From: Paenibacillus endoradicis
GTDB lineage: Bacteria; Bacillota; Bacilli; Paenibacillales; Paenibacillaceae
DNA: 64,000 nt
Assembly: GCF_024721975.1 (NCBI RefSeq)
Contig: NZ_JANQBB010000006.1
Location: 186,001-250,000 of the forward strand
Direction of reading: 5' to 3'
This document shows positions 44,790-53,442 of this stretch, one piece after another. The notes under the pieces are model-generated. The model worked only from the letters and a program-made list of their open reading frames with translations. It did not search any database and was not told the DNA's origin. A program made the position numbers and the translations under genes. Position 1 is the first letter of the stretch. Each line of letters starts with the position of its first letter.

Positions 44790-44986
44790 TTATATATTTT
44801 CATTATTATAGTTACCTCGAAGCATATTCACATTAGTAAAGTGAGAACCTTCTCATTACTCTCTACTTTTCCCAAGTTATCATACAGGGACTTTAGAACC
44901 AATTATATAGGACCTCTATAATATTACCTTCATTTACCATTACTTTTGGATCAGAAATTTTATCCATTAAATCTTATTTTCTGTAT
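44790..44986. other. Gene-free stretch upstream of the NlpC gene and after the CDF gene
   Basis: AT-rich; no open frame, RNA gene or repeat seen. I looked for a c-di-AMP (ydaO) riboswitch in 44605-44760, common before wall hydrolases, and did not find its conserved blocks. Confidence 0.5.
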
Positions 44987-45883
44987 TTATATGTTATATT
45001 CATCATTATTATTCTTTTGTTCTAATGGTTCTACATGCACATTTACATTTAGAATATTATGTTTTTTGAACAGTCTGCGCTCAATTTCATCACATATCGT
45101 ATGACTCTCAATAAGTGATAACTCTGGATCAACCTGAACGCTAACTTCTACAAGTACATTATTACCATGAACTCTGGCCTTAAGATCTGTAATCTCACAT
45201 ACACCTTTCGTACTCGACACCGTATTATGAAGTTTTGTCAAAACCTTCTCGTCGATGCCATCGGTTAAAGCATGTGTAGATGTTGTAAAAATTTCCCACG
45301 CTGTTTTACAAATAATAATACCTACGATTAAAGCAGCCACTGGATCTAACCAAGGCATATTGAGTTGAGCTCCAAAAATACCTACAGCAGCACCAATACT
45401 TACTAAAGCATCGGATAAATTATCTTTTGCAGCAGCTTTTAACGCTTGATTATTAATTTTAGTAGCAAGTCGATTATTGTACGTATATACCGCTAACATT
45501 ACAATTGCTGCTCCTATTGCGACCCAAGCAGTAAGTATATTGGGAGTATGATATTCCCCTCTAATCATTGTACCAATCGCATCAATAAGTACTTGAATCC
45601 CTACAGTAGCCATAATAAATGAGGCAACTAAAGCTGCTATCGTCTCTGCACGAAAATGTCCGTACGGATGATCTTCGTCAGGTGGCTTCTGAGATATTTT
45701 CAATCCAATCAAAACAGCTATCGAAGCAATAATATCCGTGACATTGTTGTATCCATCTGCTACGAGTGCGCCTGATAAGAAAATATAACCTATAATTAGT
45801 TTAATCGATGAAAGGACTAGGTATGCAGCAATGCTAATCCATGCACCCTTTTCGCCTTCTTTTATTTCTTCATACTGCGTCAA
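44987..45883 (-). CDS. Cation diffusion facilitator, probable Mn(II) exporter
   Basis: 298 aa, six membrane helices then a C-terminal cytoplasmic metal-chaperone-like domain (VHGNNVLVEVSVQVDP). The membrane metal site reads NxxxD in helix 2 (DGYNNVTD) and DxxxD in helix 5 (KDNLSDAL), the set found in manganese CDFs such as MntE, MneP and MneS; zinc CDFs have HxxxD/DxxxD. Start is TTG 45883 with AGGAGG nine bases upstream. Function as manganese efflux is inferred from these ligands. Confidence 0.88.
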   Translation of the reverse strand: MTQYEEIKEGEKGAWISIAAYLVLSSIKLIIGYIFLSGALVADGYNNVTDIIASIAVLIGLKISQKPPDEDHPYGHFRAETIAALVASFIMATVGIQVLIDAIGTMIRGEYHTPNILTAWVAIGAAIVMLAVYTYNNRLATKINNQALKAAAKDNLSDALVSIGAAVGIFGAQLNMPWLDPVAALIVGIIICKTAWEIFTTSTHALTDGIDEKVLTKLHNTVSSTKGVCEITDLKARVHGNNVLVEVSVQVDPELSLIESHTICDEIERRLFKKHNILNVNVHVEPLEQKNNNDEYNI

Positions 45884-46060
45884 TGCCTGATACCTCCTGA
45901 TCCGTACTTAAATCTACTAACGTATCATACACGATACAACTAATGTGGGTCTACAGAAACAGTGTTGACCTAATGCGGAACTTTATGCCCCAGTGCAACA
46001 AGTTATGATGAATCCAACAATGTGAGCTTCACTAAAAACCTCAATATATACATAAATAAG

Positions 46061-46116
46061 CATAAAAAAAAGCCTCTGATGACCTAGATATAGAACAACT
46101 AGGTCATTAGAGGCTT
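46061..46116 (-). terminator. Intrinsic terminator after ABC-F gene
   Basis: AAGCCTCT.ATGACCTAG pairs with CTAGGTCAT.AGAGGCTT; long T-run on the minus strand. Confidence 0.9.
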
Positions 46117-46124
46117 ATTTATTA

Positions 46125-47750
46125 TTAAAGTGTACCACCGTACATTTTTTCACGAAGTTCTTTAACTTCAGCATTTTCAAGATATTCATCGTAAGACATT
46201 AGACGATCGATTACACCAGTTGGAGTAAACTCGATAATACGATTCGCTACTGTTTGAACGAACTGATGGTCATGAGATGTGAATAGAATTGTACAATCCG
46301 TATCCATCAAACCATTATTCAATGCTGTAATGGATTCAAGGTCTAAATGGTTCGTTGGCTCATCCATAATGAATACGTTAGCACCTTCAAGCATCATTTT
46401 GGAAAGCATACAGCGAACTTTTTCTCCCCCTGAAAGCACACTTGCTTTCTTCATAGCTTCATCGCCGGAGAATAACATACGACCTAAGAAACCACGAAGG
46501 AATGTTTCGTCTGGATCTTTGGAATACTGACGTAACCACTCAACTAGGTTCATGTCAACATTATCAAAGTATTCGGAGTTATCTTTCGGGAAGTAGGTAC
46601 GAGTTGTCGTAACTCCCCAAGAGAATGAACCAGCATCTGGCTCGCGCTCTCCAGAAATAGTTTGGAAAAATGCTGTTTTCGGAAGACCGTTAGGACCTAC
46701 GAAAGCAATTTTATCACCTTTGTTAATAGCGATCGTCAAGTTATCAATTACTTTTTCACCATCGGCAGAAATCGTAAGAGCTTCTGTCATTAACAAGTGC
46801 TTCCCAGCTTCACGTTCACCTTTGAATTGAATAAACGGATATTTACGATTGGATGGACGAATATCGTCAAGAGTAATCTTTTCAAGCGCCTTTTTACGAG
46901 ACGTTGCTTGTTTAGACTTCGACTTATTCGCACTGAAACGTAAAACAAACGCTTGAAGTTCTTTAACTTTATCTTCTTTTTTCTTATTCTCATTACGCAT
47001 AAGAGCAAGAGCCAATTGACTGGACTCATACCAGAAGTCATAGTTACCAACATACATTTGAATTTTACCAAAGTCGATGTCAGCAATATGCGAACAAACT
47101 TCATTTAAGAAGTGACGGTCATGGCTGACTACAATTACAGTACCTTCATAGTCACCTAGGAAGTTCTCTAACCAACGAATAGATTCAATGTCAAGATGGT
47201 TGGTAGGCTCATCCAGCAATAGAATATTAGGTGAACCAAATAGTGCTTGTGCAAGTAATACTCGAACTTTCTCACTACCATCAAGTTCAGCCATTTGCTT
47301 GTAATGACTATCTGGACCAATACCTAGACCATTCAGCATTTCAGCAGCTTCCGATTCAGCTTCCCAACCGTTCATATCTGCGAAATCAGCTTCTAATTCT
47401 CCAGCACGCATGCCGTCTTCATCAGTAAAATCAGCCTTAGCATACAATGTATCTTTTTCTTTCATTACATCGTAAAGCTTTTTATGACCCATAATAACTG
47501 TTTCAAGCACTTGGAAATCATCATATGCATAATGATTCTGACTCAATACTGCAAGACGCTCACCTGGTGTAATGTGAACTTCACCTGATGACTGTTCTAC
47601 TTCACCAGAAAGTATTTTAAGGAATGTTGATTTACCCGCACCGTTAGCACCGATAAGACCATAACAGTTACCAGGAGTGAATTTAATACTAACATCTTCA
47701 AAGAGCGCACGCTTACCAAATCGTAGCGTGATGCCACTTGTACTAATCAT
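46125..47750 (-). CDS. ABC-F family ATPase (YkpA/YbiT-like)
   Basis: 541 aa with two nucleotide-binding domains and no membrane segments. First domain: Walker A GANGAGKST, Walker B NILLLDEPTNHLDIESI. The linker contains a Lys-rich coiled coil (about 245-300). Second domain: signature LSGGEKVRCMLSKMM, Walker B VFIMDEPTNHLD, but Walker A is altered to GPNGLPKTAF (Gly to Pro before Lys). The first signature is also altered, ELDGSEKVRV. Altered motifs are known in the YbiT/YkpA group, whose members bind the ribosome like EttA. Likely a translation factor. Confidence 0.92.
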   Translation of the reverse strand: MISTSGITLRFGKRALFEDVSIKFTPGNCYGLIGANGAGKSTFLKILSGEVEQSSGEVHITPGERLAVLSQNHYAYDDFQVLETVIMGHKKLYDVMKEKDTLYAKADFTDEDGMRAGELEADFADMNGWEAESEAAEMLNGLGIGPDSHYKQMAELDGSEKVRVLLAQALFGSPNILLLDEPTNHLDIESIRWLENFLGDYEGTVIVVSHDRHFLNEVCSHIADIDFGKIQMYVGNYDFWYESSQLALALMRNENKKKEDKVKELQAFVLRFSANKSKSKQATSRKKALEKITLDDIRPSNRKYPFIQFKGEREAGKHLLMTEALTISADGEKVIDNLTIAINKGDKIAFVGPNGLPKTAFFQTISGEREPDAGSFSWGVTTTRTYFPKDNSEYFDNVDMNLVEWLRQYSKDPDETFLRGFLGRMLFSGDEAMKKASVLSGGEKVRCMLSKMMLEGANVFIMDEPTNHLDLESITALNNGLMDTDCTILFTSHDHQFVQTVANRIIEFTPTGVIDRLMSYDEYLENAEVKELREKMYGGTL

Positions 47751-47936
47751 TACGTAATCCCGTCCTTCATTATCATTCTCGTTATCTCAGACTATTATAG
47801 CATAGTCTTACCTGTAAAAACGCCGTTTTCCATGAATTTTCTTATTCATTGTTCATAATTTACGTAAATCGCTTTATTAATACGTCTATATTTTGATATT
47901 GTATAAATAACTGTTACTCTTATAGTGATGAAATAA

Positions 47937-48126
47937 TGCGGGTATCGTTGCAAGAACCAATTGCTGTTCCAATCGGTGTGTTGCGGGTATCGCTGCAAGA
48001 ACCAATTGCTGTTCCAATCGCCGTTGTCCTCGGATTTATTGTAATAAGCATTAGCTGTAAAAATCCGAGGACAAAAACGAACGCTATCGCTTTTCCACTA
48101 GCAATTAGTTCTTTTCGCTACAGCAT
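47937..48126. repeat. Family III: 45-bp tandem duplication inside a long inverted repeat
   Basis: A 45-bp unit starting TGCGGGTATCG recurs at 47937 and 47982 with few changes. The second unit begins a long inverted repeat: AGAACCAATTGCT (47998) against AGCAATTAGTTCT (48100), and TGTCCTCGGATTT (48025-48037) against an exact complement (48061-48073). It makes a false 68-aa open frame. No other gene or RNA is visible in 47751-48248. Confidence 0.85.
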
Positions 48127-48248
48127 GTGTGGGGAAGTATAAAAATAGAGTACCGTTACTTTAAACAGCCGAAGTACGTACTTGTGAGTCAATTTAAATT
48201 AAGTTGTTACTAGGCGATGGAATAAATTGCATAGGTCATGTAACATCT

Positions 48249-48315
48249 ATGCTTCCAATGTAACTTTTCATTTGCGAGAAGTTACATCAAGAAGCAAATA
48301 AATAGTTTTAGGAGG
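48249..48315 (+). repeat. Family II SD-linked hairpin, variant form, CvfC-like gene leader
   Basis: TGCTTC.ATGTAACTT pairs with AAGTTACAT.GAAGCA; AATAGTTTTAGGAGG follows at once and supplies the SD. In this copy the palindrome lies in the upstream half rather than around the SD arm. Confidence 0.7.
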
Positions 48316-48322
48316 AATTATT

Positions 48323-49465
48323 ATGAAGTTATTATCCATTGAACCTACACCAAGTCCGAATTCTATGAAGTTGAACTTGGATGAATCATTACCTAGAGGT
48401 CGCAGACTTACTTATTCGACCAAAGAAGCAAATGAACTTTCTGAACCATATCGCAGTCTTCTTACTATTCAAGGAGTAAGAAGCTTATTCCATACAGCCG
48501 ACTTTATTGCGCTTGATCGTAAACCTGGAGCAGATTGGGCTGCCATCCTTGCAGAAGCGAGAACTATTTTACAAGCAGATCAAGAGTTAGGTGCAGCGAT
48601 TGCTCAAGGCTCAGCAAGTTTTGGAGAAGCACAGGTACTCGTGCAAATGTTCCGTGGAATTCCTATTCAAGTACGAGTTCGTACCGTTGATGGCGAAGTT
48701 CGTGCTGCTTTACCACAAAAATTTATTGATACTGTTACGAAGGCTGCCGGTTCATCGATGATTCGTGAGCGAAAACTTGAAGAATTCGGTGTTCGCTACG
48801 GCGCTCCCGAAGATATCGCTACTGAAATTGTGCAGGAACTAGAAGCAAGCTATACAAGTGAGCGCCTTCAAAATCTCATTGAAGCTTCTCTTGCTATTGG
48901 CAGTGGCGATGATACCCCTATCGAAGTTGTAAGACCTTTACCACTTACTGGAGCAGAAGTATTAGAACAATTACATGAAGATGAGTGGCAAGTACGTTAT
49001 GCCGCTTTTGAACGTTATACATTAGATGACGATGCAGTAGAAGTGTTACAAATTGCATTAGCAGATAGTAATGCATCGATAAGAAGACATGCTGTTATAC
49101 TGCTTGGTGATCTACGTACAGAAGAAGCTATGTCACTATTATACAAAGCACTAGCTGACAGCTCTCCATCCGTTCGTAGAACTGCGGGAGATACATTGTC
49201 TGATCTAGGTGATGTTGGCGCGATAGAGCCTATGATCGTTGCTTTAGCAGATAAAAACAAACTTGTTCGTTGGCGCGCTGCCCGCTTCTTATACGAGGTT
49301 GGTGATGAACGTGCATTGGATGCATTACAAGTAGCTTCCAACGATCCAGAATTTGAAATTCAACTGCAAGCAAAAATTGCAATTGAACGTATTGAACGTG
49401 GTGAGGAAGCAGCCGGCTCAGTATGGCAGCAAATGACTGCTGCTCGGCAAAAGGAACAACAGTAA
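48323..49465 (+). CDS. CvfC/YpgR-like protein: Nfu N-terminal domain plus HEAT-like repeats
   Basis: 380 aa. N-terminal Nfu_N-type domain (SIEPTPSPNSMKLNLDE ... GVRSLFHTADFIALDRKPGADW, about 1-85), a middle conserved domain, and four or five PBS/HEAT-like repeats from about residue 220 (RYAAFERYTLDDDAVEVLQIALADSNASIRRHAV and on). B. subtilis YpgR and S. aureus CvfC (conserved virulence factor C) share this layout and length. Precise function unknown; Nfu domains are linked to Fe-S carriers, although this part lacks the Cys-bearing domain. SD AGGAGG, ATG 48323. Confidence 0.88.
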   Translation: MKLLSIEPTPSPNSMKLNLDESLPRGRRLTYSTKEANELSEPYRSLLTIQGVRSLFHTADFIALDRKPGADWAAILAEARTILQADQELGAAIAQGSASFGEAQVLVQMFRGIPIQVRVRTVDGEVRAALPQKFIDTVTKAAGSSMIRERKLEEFGVRYGAPEDIATEIVQELEASYTSERLQNLIEASLAIGSGDDTPIEVVRPLPLTGAEVLEQLHEDEWQVRYAAFERYTLDDDAVEVLQIALADSNASIRRHAVILLGDLRTEEAMSLLYKALADSSPSVRRTAGDTLSDLGDVGAIEPMIVALADKNKLVRWRAARFLYEVGDERALDALQVASNDPEFEIQLQAKIAIERIERGEEAAGSVWQQMTAARQKEQQ

Positions 49466-49502
49466 AGTAAGCGACATCTACGTTGACATTGCCCATATAT
49501 AT

Positions 49503-49543
49503 AAAAAGCTCGACTAACGTATCACTTGTTAGTCGAGCTTTTT
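49503..49543. terminator. Bidirectional intrinsic terminator
   Basis: AAAAAGCTCGACTAAC pairs with GTTAGTCGAGCTTTTT, 16 bp. Shared by the CvfC-like gene (+) and the transglutaminase-like gene (-). Confidence 0.95.
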
Positions 49544-49591
49544 CTTATATGCGATGGAGGAAATTCCATTCATACAATTCAAGCTAATCAA

Positions 49592-50818
49592 TTACTTATA
49601 TTCTATTGTAATAGTAACAAGTAAATCTCCTGCTTTGCTCCATTCCTGATAACTAATTCGGTAGGATAGACTCTTGTTCAATGACTTGAAAGCTTTATTG
49701 GTGTCATCTACTAATTGATCTCCATCCGTATAGCGAAACTGCAGTTCAGTCTCGCCTTTTCCAACAGCAGACTTGACCATAGTTTTCAACTGCTCATAAT
49801 TCTCAATCGTATTACTCGAATCTTCCATATGGTAGCCTAATTCTTCTCTTGATTGTTGAATCGCAGTATAAGCTTCTGAAGAAGGATCAGCTGTTGCAAG
49901 TTGCTCATTCAGTAATTGTTGGTAGCTCATCGTCGCGATAGGATAATTATCTTCCCACACATGATCTTGTGCTAACTGCGTATCACTAATCAAATAATAC
50001 TTATATGATACTGCATCTTCAGCCTGACCAATAGGATCATCCCAAGTCAGATCAATCTGATACCATTGCCCATCGATTTTCACTAAGTTCCAAGCATGCT
50101 CCCCTGTATTAACACTACCTTCAACAATTCTAACTTCAAAGCCAGCTTCACTAAAGAAACGATAACCTAATAAAGCATAACCTTGACATACTGTCGTACC
50201 CTCAGTTATTGCTTCATATGCTGTATACTTCGTTAAGCTTTGATCGTATTGGACATGAGTCACAATCCAATCATGTATTAGTTTTACTTGTTCAAATTTA
50301 GAGTGTTGATCTAACTCCAGTACATCAATAACCTGATTCACATAACTTGTAACTTCTGCACTCATCTCACGACTTTCTCTGTAAACGACCTTAATTGTAA
50401 CCTCAGATCGCAATAATCCACTACTCATAGTATAACTATATGATTCCATCGTATATTTGACGTAATCATCTACATCCATAGCTTGTTGAAGCCAATTAGC
50501 GAATTGCTTTTGTATATCATCACCATTACCTCGAATCGTAATAGCAATTTCTGTACGACCTTTTGCAAGCTCATCCGCTATATATTCCACGACTCTTTCA
50601 CTATCATTGGATGAGAGTTTCTCTTCACCTTCATTACTAGAAGACGAAGATGAATCTACTTTGAGACCATCCTTAATAAGTAATGCCGTTTCATCAACTG
50701 TCGCTTGGATTGTAGTTGTGACCTGTTGTTTCCAGTCAATATCTGCGTTTTGCTCAAGCCATTGATAACAGCCAATAGCAATTGCGATGATTACCACTAC
50801 ACCGAATAATTTCCTCAT
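49592..50818 (-). CDS. Transglutaminase-like (cysteine protease fold) secreted/membrane protein
   Basis: 408 aa from ATG 50818, SD GGGGGGAG; in-frame upstream codons lie before the SD. N-terminal helix (residues 3-19) anchors or exports it. The transglutaminase core has Cys in TTVCQGYALLGY, His in GEHAWNLVKID and Asp in QIDLTWDDP. Such proteins are predicted peptidases or crosslinking enzymes at the envelope; true transglutaminase activity is not shown by sequence. About 75 residues before the core and a C-terminal domain are unclassified. Confidence 0.88.
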   Translation of the reverse strand: MRKLFGVVVIIAIAIGCYQWLEQNADIDWKQQVTTTIQATVDETALLIKDGLKVDSSSSSSNEGEEKLSSNDSERVVEYIADELAKGRTEIAITIRGNGDDIQKQFANWLQQAMDVDDYVKYTMESYSYTMSSGLLRSEVTIKVVYRESREMSAEVTSYVNQVIDVLELDQHSKFEQVKLIHDWIVTHVQYDQSLTKYTAYEAITEGTTVCQGYALLGYRFFSEAGFEVRIVEGSVNTGEHAWNLVKIDGQWYQIDLTWDDPIGQAEDAVSYKYYLISDTQLAQDHVWEDNYPIATMSYQQLLNEQLATADPSSEAYTAIQQSREELGYHMEDSSNTIENYEQLKTMVKSAVGKGETELQFRYTDGDQLVDDTNKAFKSLNKSLSYRISYQEWSKAGDLLVTITIEYK

Positions 50819-50954
50819 AAGCATCTCCCCCCTCAATCTCGAGTTGAATACTCGCTGTATGAGCATGATTAACAATACTCTCTTAATGCTATGACTTAAT
50901 AATATGCTATGCTAAAATTAGTTGCATGAACACTCTGCATACAATACTTTGAAT

Positions 50955-51590
50955 TTATAACGTGGCAGCAAGAGTAGTATAGGATTGTACCTGCTTCGTA
51001 ATTTCGTGAAATTTACCTAATTTAGCATTTTCCAAATTAACTAGTTTCGTTCCCATGCCAACGGCATTAGCGCCTGCTTCAAAGTATTGCCTAAAATTAT
51101 CATAATTAACACCGCCAGTAGCTATAATAGGCACGTCTTTTATTGGACCACGAATCTCGTTTAAATAGTTCACACCTAGCGAAGCCATGGGAAATAATTT
51201 TATAGCTTCCACGCCTGCTTTCATCGCTTGAATAATCTCAGTCGGTGTCATTACTCCAGGCCAAATTGGTACATTATGCTGCTGAGCGTACTGAACAACT
51301 TCAATATCTAAATTAGGGGAAATAAGAAATTGAGCTCCTGCTGTAATTGCTCGCTTCGCGTGATCAACATCAATAACTGTTCCAGCTCCAACATAAGCAA
51401 CTCCATCAAACGTTGTACGCCATTGATGAATCATATGTGTCGCACCATCTGTGTTCATCGTAATCTCCATAAATTTAATTCCACCGTCGACAATGGCCTG
51501 ACCTGTAGCCATAGCATATGAATCCTCGATACCTCTTAATATAGCAATTATCTTATGATCTAATAATTCGTTAAGCAACGCTGATCTCAT
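50955..51590 (-). CDS. eda: KDPG/KHG aldolase (2-dehydro-3-deoxyphosphogluconate aldolase)
   Basis: 211 aa, TIM barrel of family length. Catalytic Glu in FMEITMNT, phosphate-binding GAGTVID, Schiff-base Lys in EAIKLFPM, and GGVNYDN. Cleaves KDPG to pyruvate and glyceraldehyde-3-P. No kdgK or gntZ gene lies next to it. It is 4 bp downstream of mutY on the same strand, so probably co-transcribed. Confidence 0.93.
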   Translation of the reverse strand: MRSALLNELLDHKIIAILRGIEDSYAMATGQAIVDGGIKFMEITMNTDGATHMIHQWRTTFDGVAYVGAGTVIDVDHAKRAITAGAQFLISPNLDIEVVQYAQQHNVPIWPGVMTPTEIIQAMKAGVEAIKLFPMASLGVNYLNEIRGPIKDVPIIATGGVNYDNFRQYFEAGANAVGMGTKLVNLENAKLGKFHEITKQVQSYTTLAATL

Positions 51591-51594
51591 AGTA

Positions 51595-52797
51595 TCACAT
51601 TCCTTTCTTCATCCAATACTTCTGAATGACTTTCAGAAATAAATTTGGGAACGGAAGAGTTTTCATATCCCCTTCATTTATAAATCGATATTCACTATTT
51701 AAAGCTGGGTTACTAGTGTACTGTTCACTTTGTTCTGCAACCAGCTGCTCTGAATCACACTGTAACATTTCTGAATTTGCATCCATATCTGCTTTATAAA
51801 AACGCATTTTCCAGCGTATATGACTAAAAATATGCTCTTCGTCACTGTACCACTCATATGGACGTACAAGTAGTTTTTCGTCTTTATAGATAGCAGAAGA
51901 GATCGCTTCACCTAACTCAGGCTGTTCTTTCGGTTCTGAGGTGAATAATGGTGTAGCACTACTTTCATCTATAAGGACATGTGGTAGTTCCCACATTCCT
52001 GCAAGCAATCCTTCAGCAGGACGCTGACGTATAAGGATCTTGCCCTCATTCTCTCTAATACCTTCAACGATTGCGGCAACTCTATACTCAACTCTAGCTT
52101 TTTTGGCTTTGGTCTTGATCGGTATTTCAAGTTCTCTACCTTGAATTCTCGCTTCGCAATGCTCCATAACTGGACAAATCAGACAACTAGGAGATTTAGG
52201 GGAACAGATTAGAGCTCCTAGCTCCATTAGTGCTTGATTGAAATAACGTGCCTTGCCCTCTGGAATCATCGTTACAACTAGTTTTTCTATATTTGTTCTT
52301 GTAGATGCTTTGGCGATATCATCTTCAAGTAAGAAAAACCGTGATAAGACGCGCATTACATTGCCATCTACTGCAGGTACAGGTTCATTGTAAGCTATAC
52401 TCATTATAGCGCCGCAAGTATAAGGTCCTACACCTTTCAGTTTAGCTACTTCCTCTACACTGGTAGGTACTTGACCATTATATTGTTCCATGACCATGCG
52501 TGCTCCCGCTTGCAAATTTCGAGCACGGGAATAGTATCCTAATCCTTCCCAGCATTTTAACACTTCATCTTCAGGTGCCTCCGCTAATGCTCGGACAGTC
52601 GGAAACTTCTCCATGAATGTATTATAATAAGGAATTACTGTATCTACTCTAGTCTGTTGTAACATAATCTCTGATACCCATATGCGGTACGGATCATGAT
52701 TTTGACGCCAAGGCAAATCGCGCTGTATATGAAAATACCACTCTAGTATGTCTAACCCGTATTTTTCTTTTTTCTGTTCAATACTTAATATTGTCAT
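51595..52797 (-). CDS. mutY: A/G-specific adenine glycosylase MutY
   Basis: 400 aa from ATG 52797; ATG 52812 is in frame, but the AAGGG purine run touches it, and neither start has an ideal SD. Catalytic Glu in WVSEIMLQQT, HhH motif LKGVGPYTCGAI, catalytic Asp in PAVDGNVMR, 4Fe-4S ligands C-x6-C-x2-C-x5-C (CSPKSPSCLICPVMEHC). The C-terminal MutT-like domain that reads 8-oxoG is present (about 230-400) with LLAGMWELPHV. Removes A opposite 8-oxoG. Upstream of eda in one transcription unit. Confidence 0.95.
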   Translation of the reverse strand: MTILSIEQKKEKYGLDILEWYFHIQRDLPWRQNHDPYRIWVSEIMLQQTRVDTVIPYYNTFMEKFPTVRALAEAPEDEVLKCWEGLGYYSRARNLQAGARMVMEQYNGQVPTSVEEVAKLKGVGPYTCGAIMSIAYNEPVPAVDGNVMRVLSRFFLLEDDIAKASTRTNIEKLVVTMIPEGKARYFNQALMELGALICSPKSPSCLICPVMEHCEARIQGRELEIPIKTKAKKARVEYRVAAIVEGIRENEGKILIRQRPAEGLLAGMWELPHVLIDESSATPLFTSEPKEQPELGEAISSAIYKDEKLLVRPYEWYSDEEHIFSHIRWKMRFYKADMDANSEMLQCDSEQLVAEQSEQYTSNPALNSEYRFINEGDMKTLPFPNLFLKVIQKYWMKKGM

Positions 52798-52873
52798 GTA
52801 ATGTACTACCATCCCTTGTGTACTTGCGTTAGTATTTAACTATAATATATATTATATCATCTCTAGTAAAGCC

Positions 52874-53001
52874 ATGCTTCCAATGTACTTTTCATTTACT
52901 GAAAGTGCTTCAAGGAAGTTATGAAAAGTTTTAGCTTCCCTTCCGATGTACTTTTCATTTACTGAAAGTGCTTCAAGGAAGTTATGAAAAGTTTGAGGAG
53001 G
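52874..53001 (+). repeat. Family II SD-linked hairpins, cytochrome gene leader, 63-bp tandem repeat
   Basis: Two units, 63-bp period (52877 and 52940), nearly identical over 55 bp. Each: GCTTCC.ATGTACTTTTCAT, loop with GAAAGTG and GGAAGT, then ATGAAAAGTTT. The second ends at the gene's SD GAGGAGG. ACTTTTCAT and ATGAAAAGT are complementary. Confidence 0.92.
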
Positions 53002-53007
53002 TTAGTA

Positions 53008-53382
53008 ATGAAAGCATCGATCACTATTATTTCTGTTGTTTGTGCCATTATTGGCATCAGTTATCTTCTTACAGCATGTGGAGAGCAACAAACTTCGAAT
53101 ACACCTGCGAGTGAAGAGCAACAAATTTCAAAGCCAACATCACTTTCGACTGCTTCAAGTGATGTCCAATCGATTTATAAAGCTCGTTGTATTAGCTGTC
53201 ATGCTTCTGATCTTTCGGGTAAAATGGGAGAGAAAACTAATTTACAACAGATCTATGATTCAAGTAGCTACGACGATATTGTTGTAATGATTACTAATGG
53301 TGGTAGCATAATGCCATCATTCAAAGATAAACTATCCGAACAAGAAATCAATTCATTAGCCGCTTGGTTATCTAATCAATAA
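53008..53382 (+). CDS. Cytochrome c lipoprotein (CccB-like)
   Basis: 124 aa from ATG 53008, SD GAGGAGG; upstream in-frame codons lie inside the repeat. Signal peptide of lipoprotein type: hydrophobic core then lipobox LLTAC, so Cys is acylated after cleavage. A Ser/Thr-rich linker is followed by a single haem site CISCH (about residue 61) and distal Met in GSIMPSF. The size and layout match B. subtilis cytochrome c551 CccB, a small electron carrier on the outer face of the membrane. Convergent with acpS. Confidence 0.92.
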   Translation: MKASITIISVVCAIIGISYLLTACGEQQTSNTPASEEQQISKPTSLSTASSDVQSIYKARCISCHASDLSGKMGEKTNLQQIYDSSSYDDIVVMITNGGSIMPSFKDKLSEQEINSLAAWLSNQ

Positions 53383-53398
53383 TAGTTTAACAATATAT

Positions 53399-53437
53399 AA
53401 GGGGTACACTAGAAGATCTTCTTCTAATGTACCCCTT
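53399..53437. terminator. Bidirectional intrinsic terminator
   Basis: AAGGGGTACA.TAGAAGA pairs with TCTTCTA.TGTACCCCTT. Shared by the cytochrome gene and acpS; T-run is weak on both sides. Confidence 0.7.
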
Positions 53438-53442
53438 ACTAA

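Noticed and set aside
47936..48142. 68-codon plus-strand frame with a repeated VSLQEPIAVPI peptide
   Set aside because: It follows the 45-bp tandem and long inverted repeat, has no SD, and the peptide repeat simply mirrors the DNA repeat.
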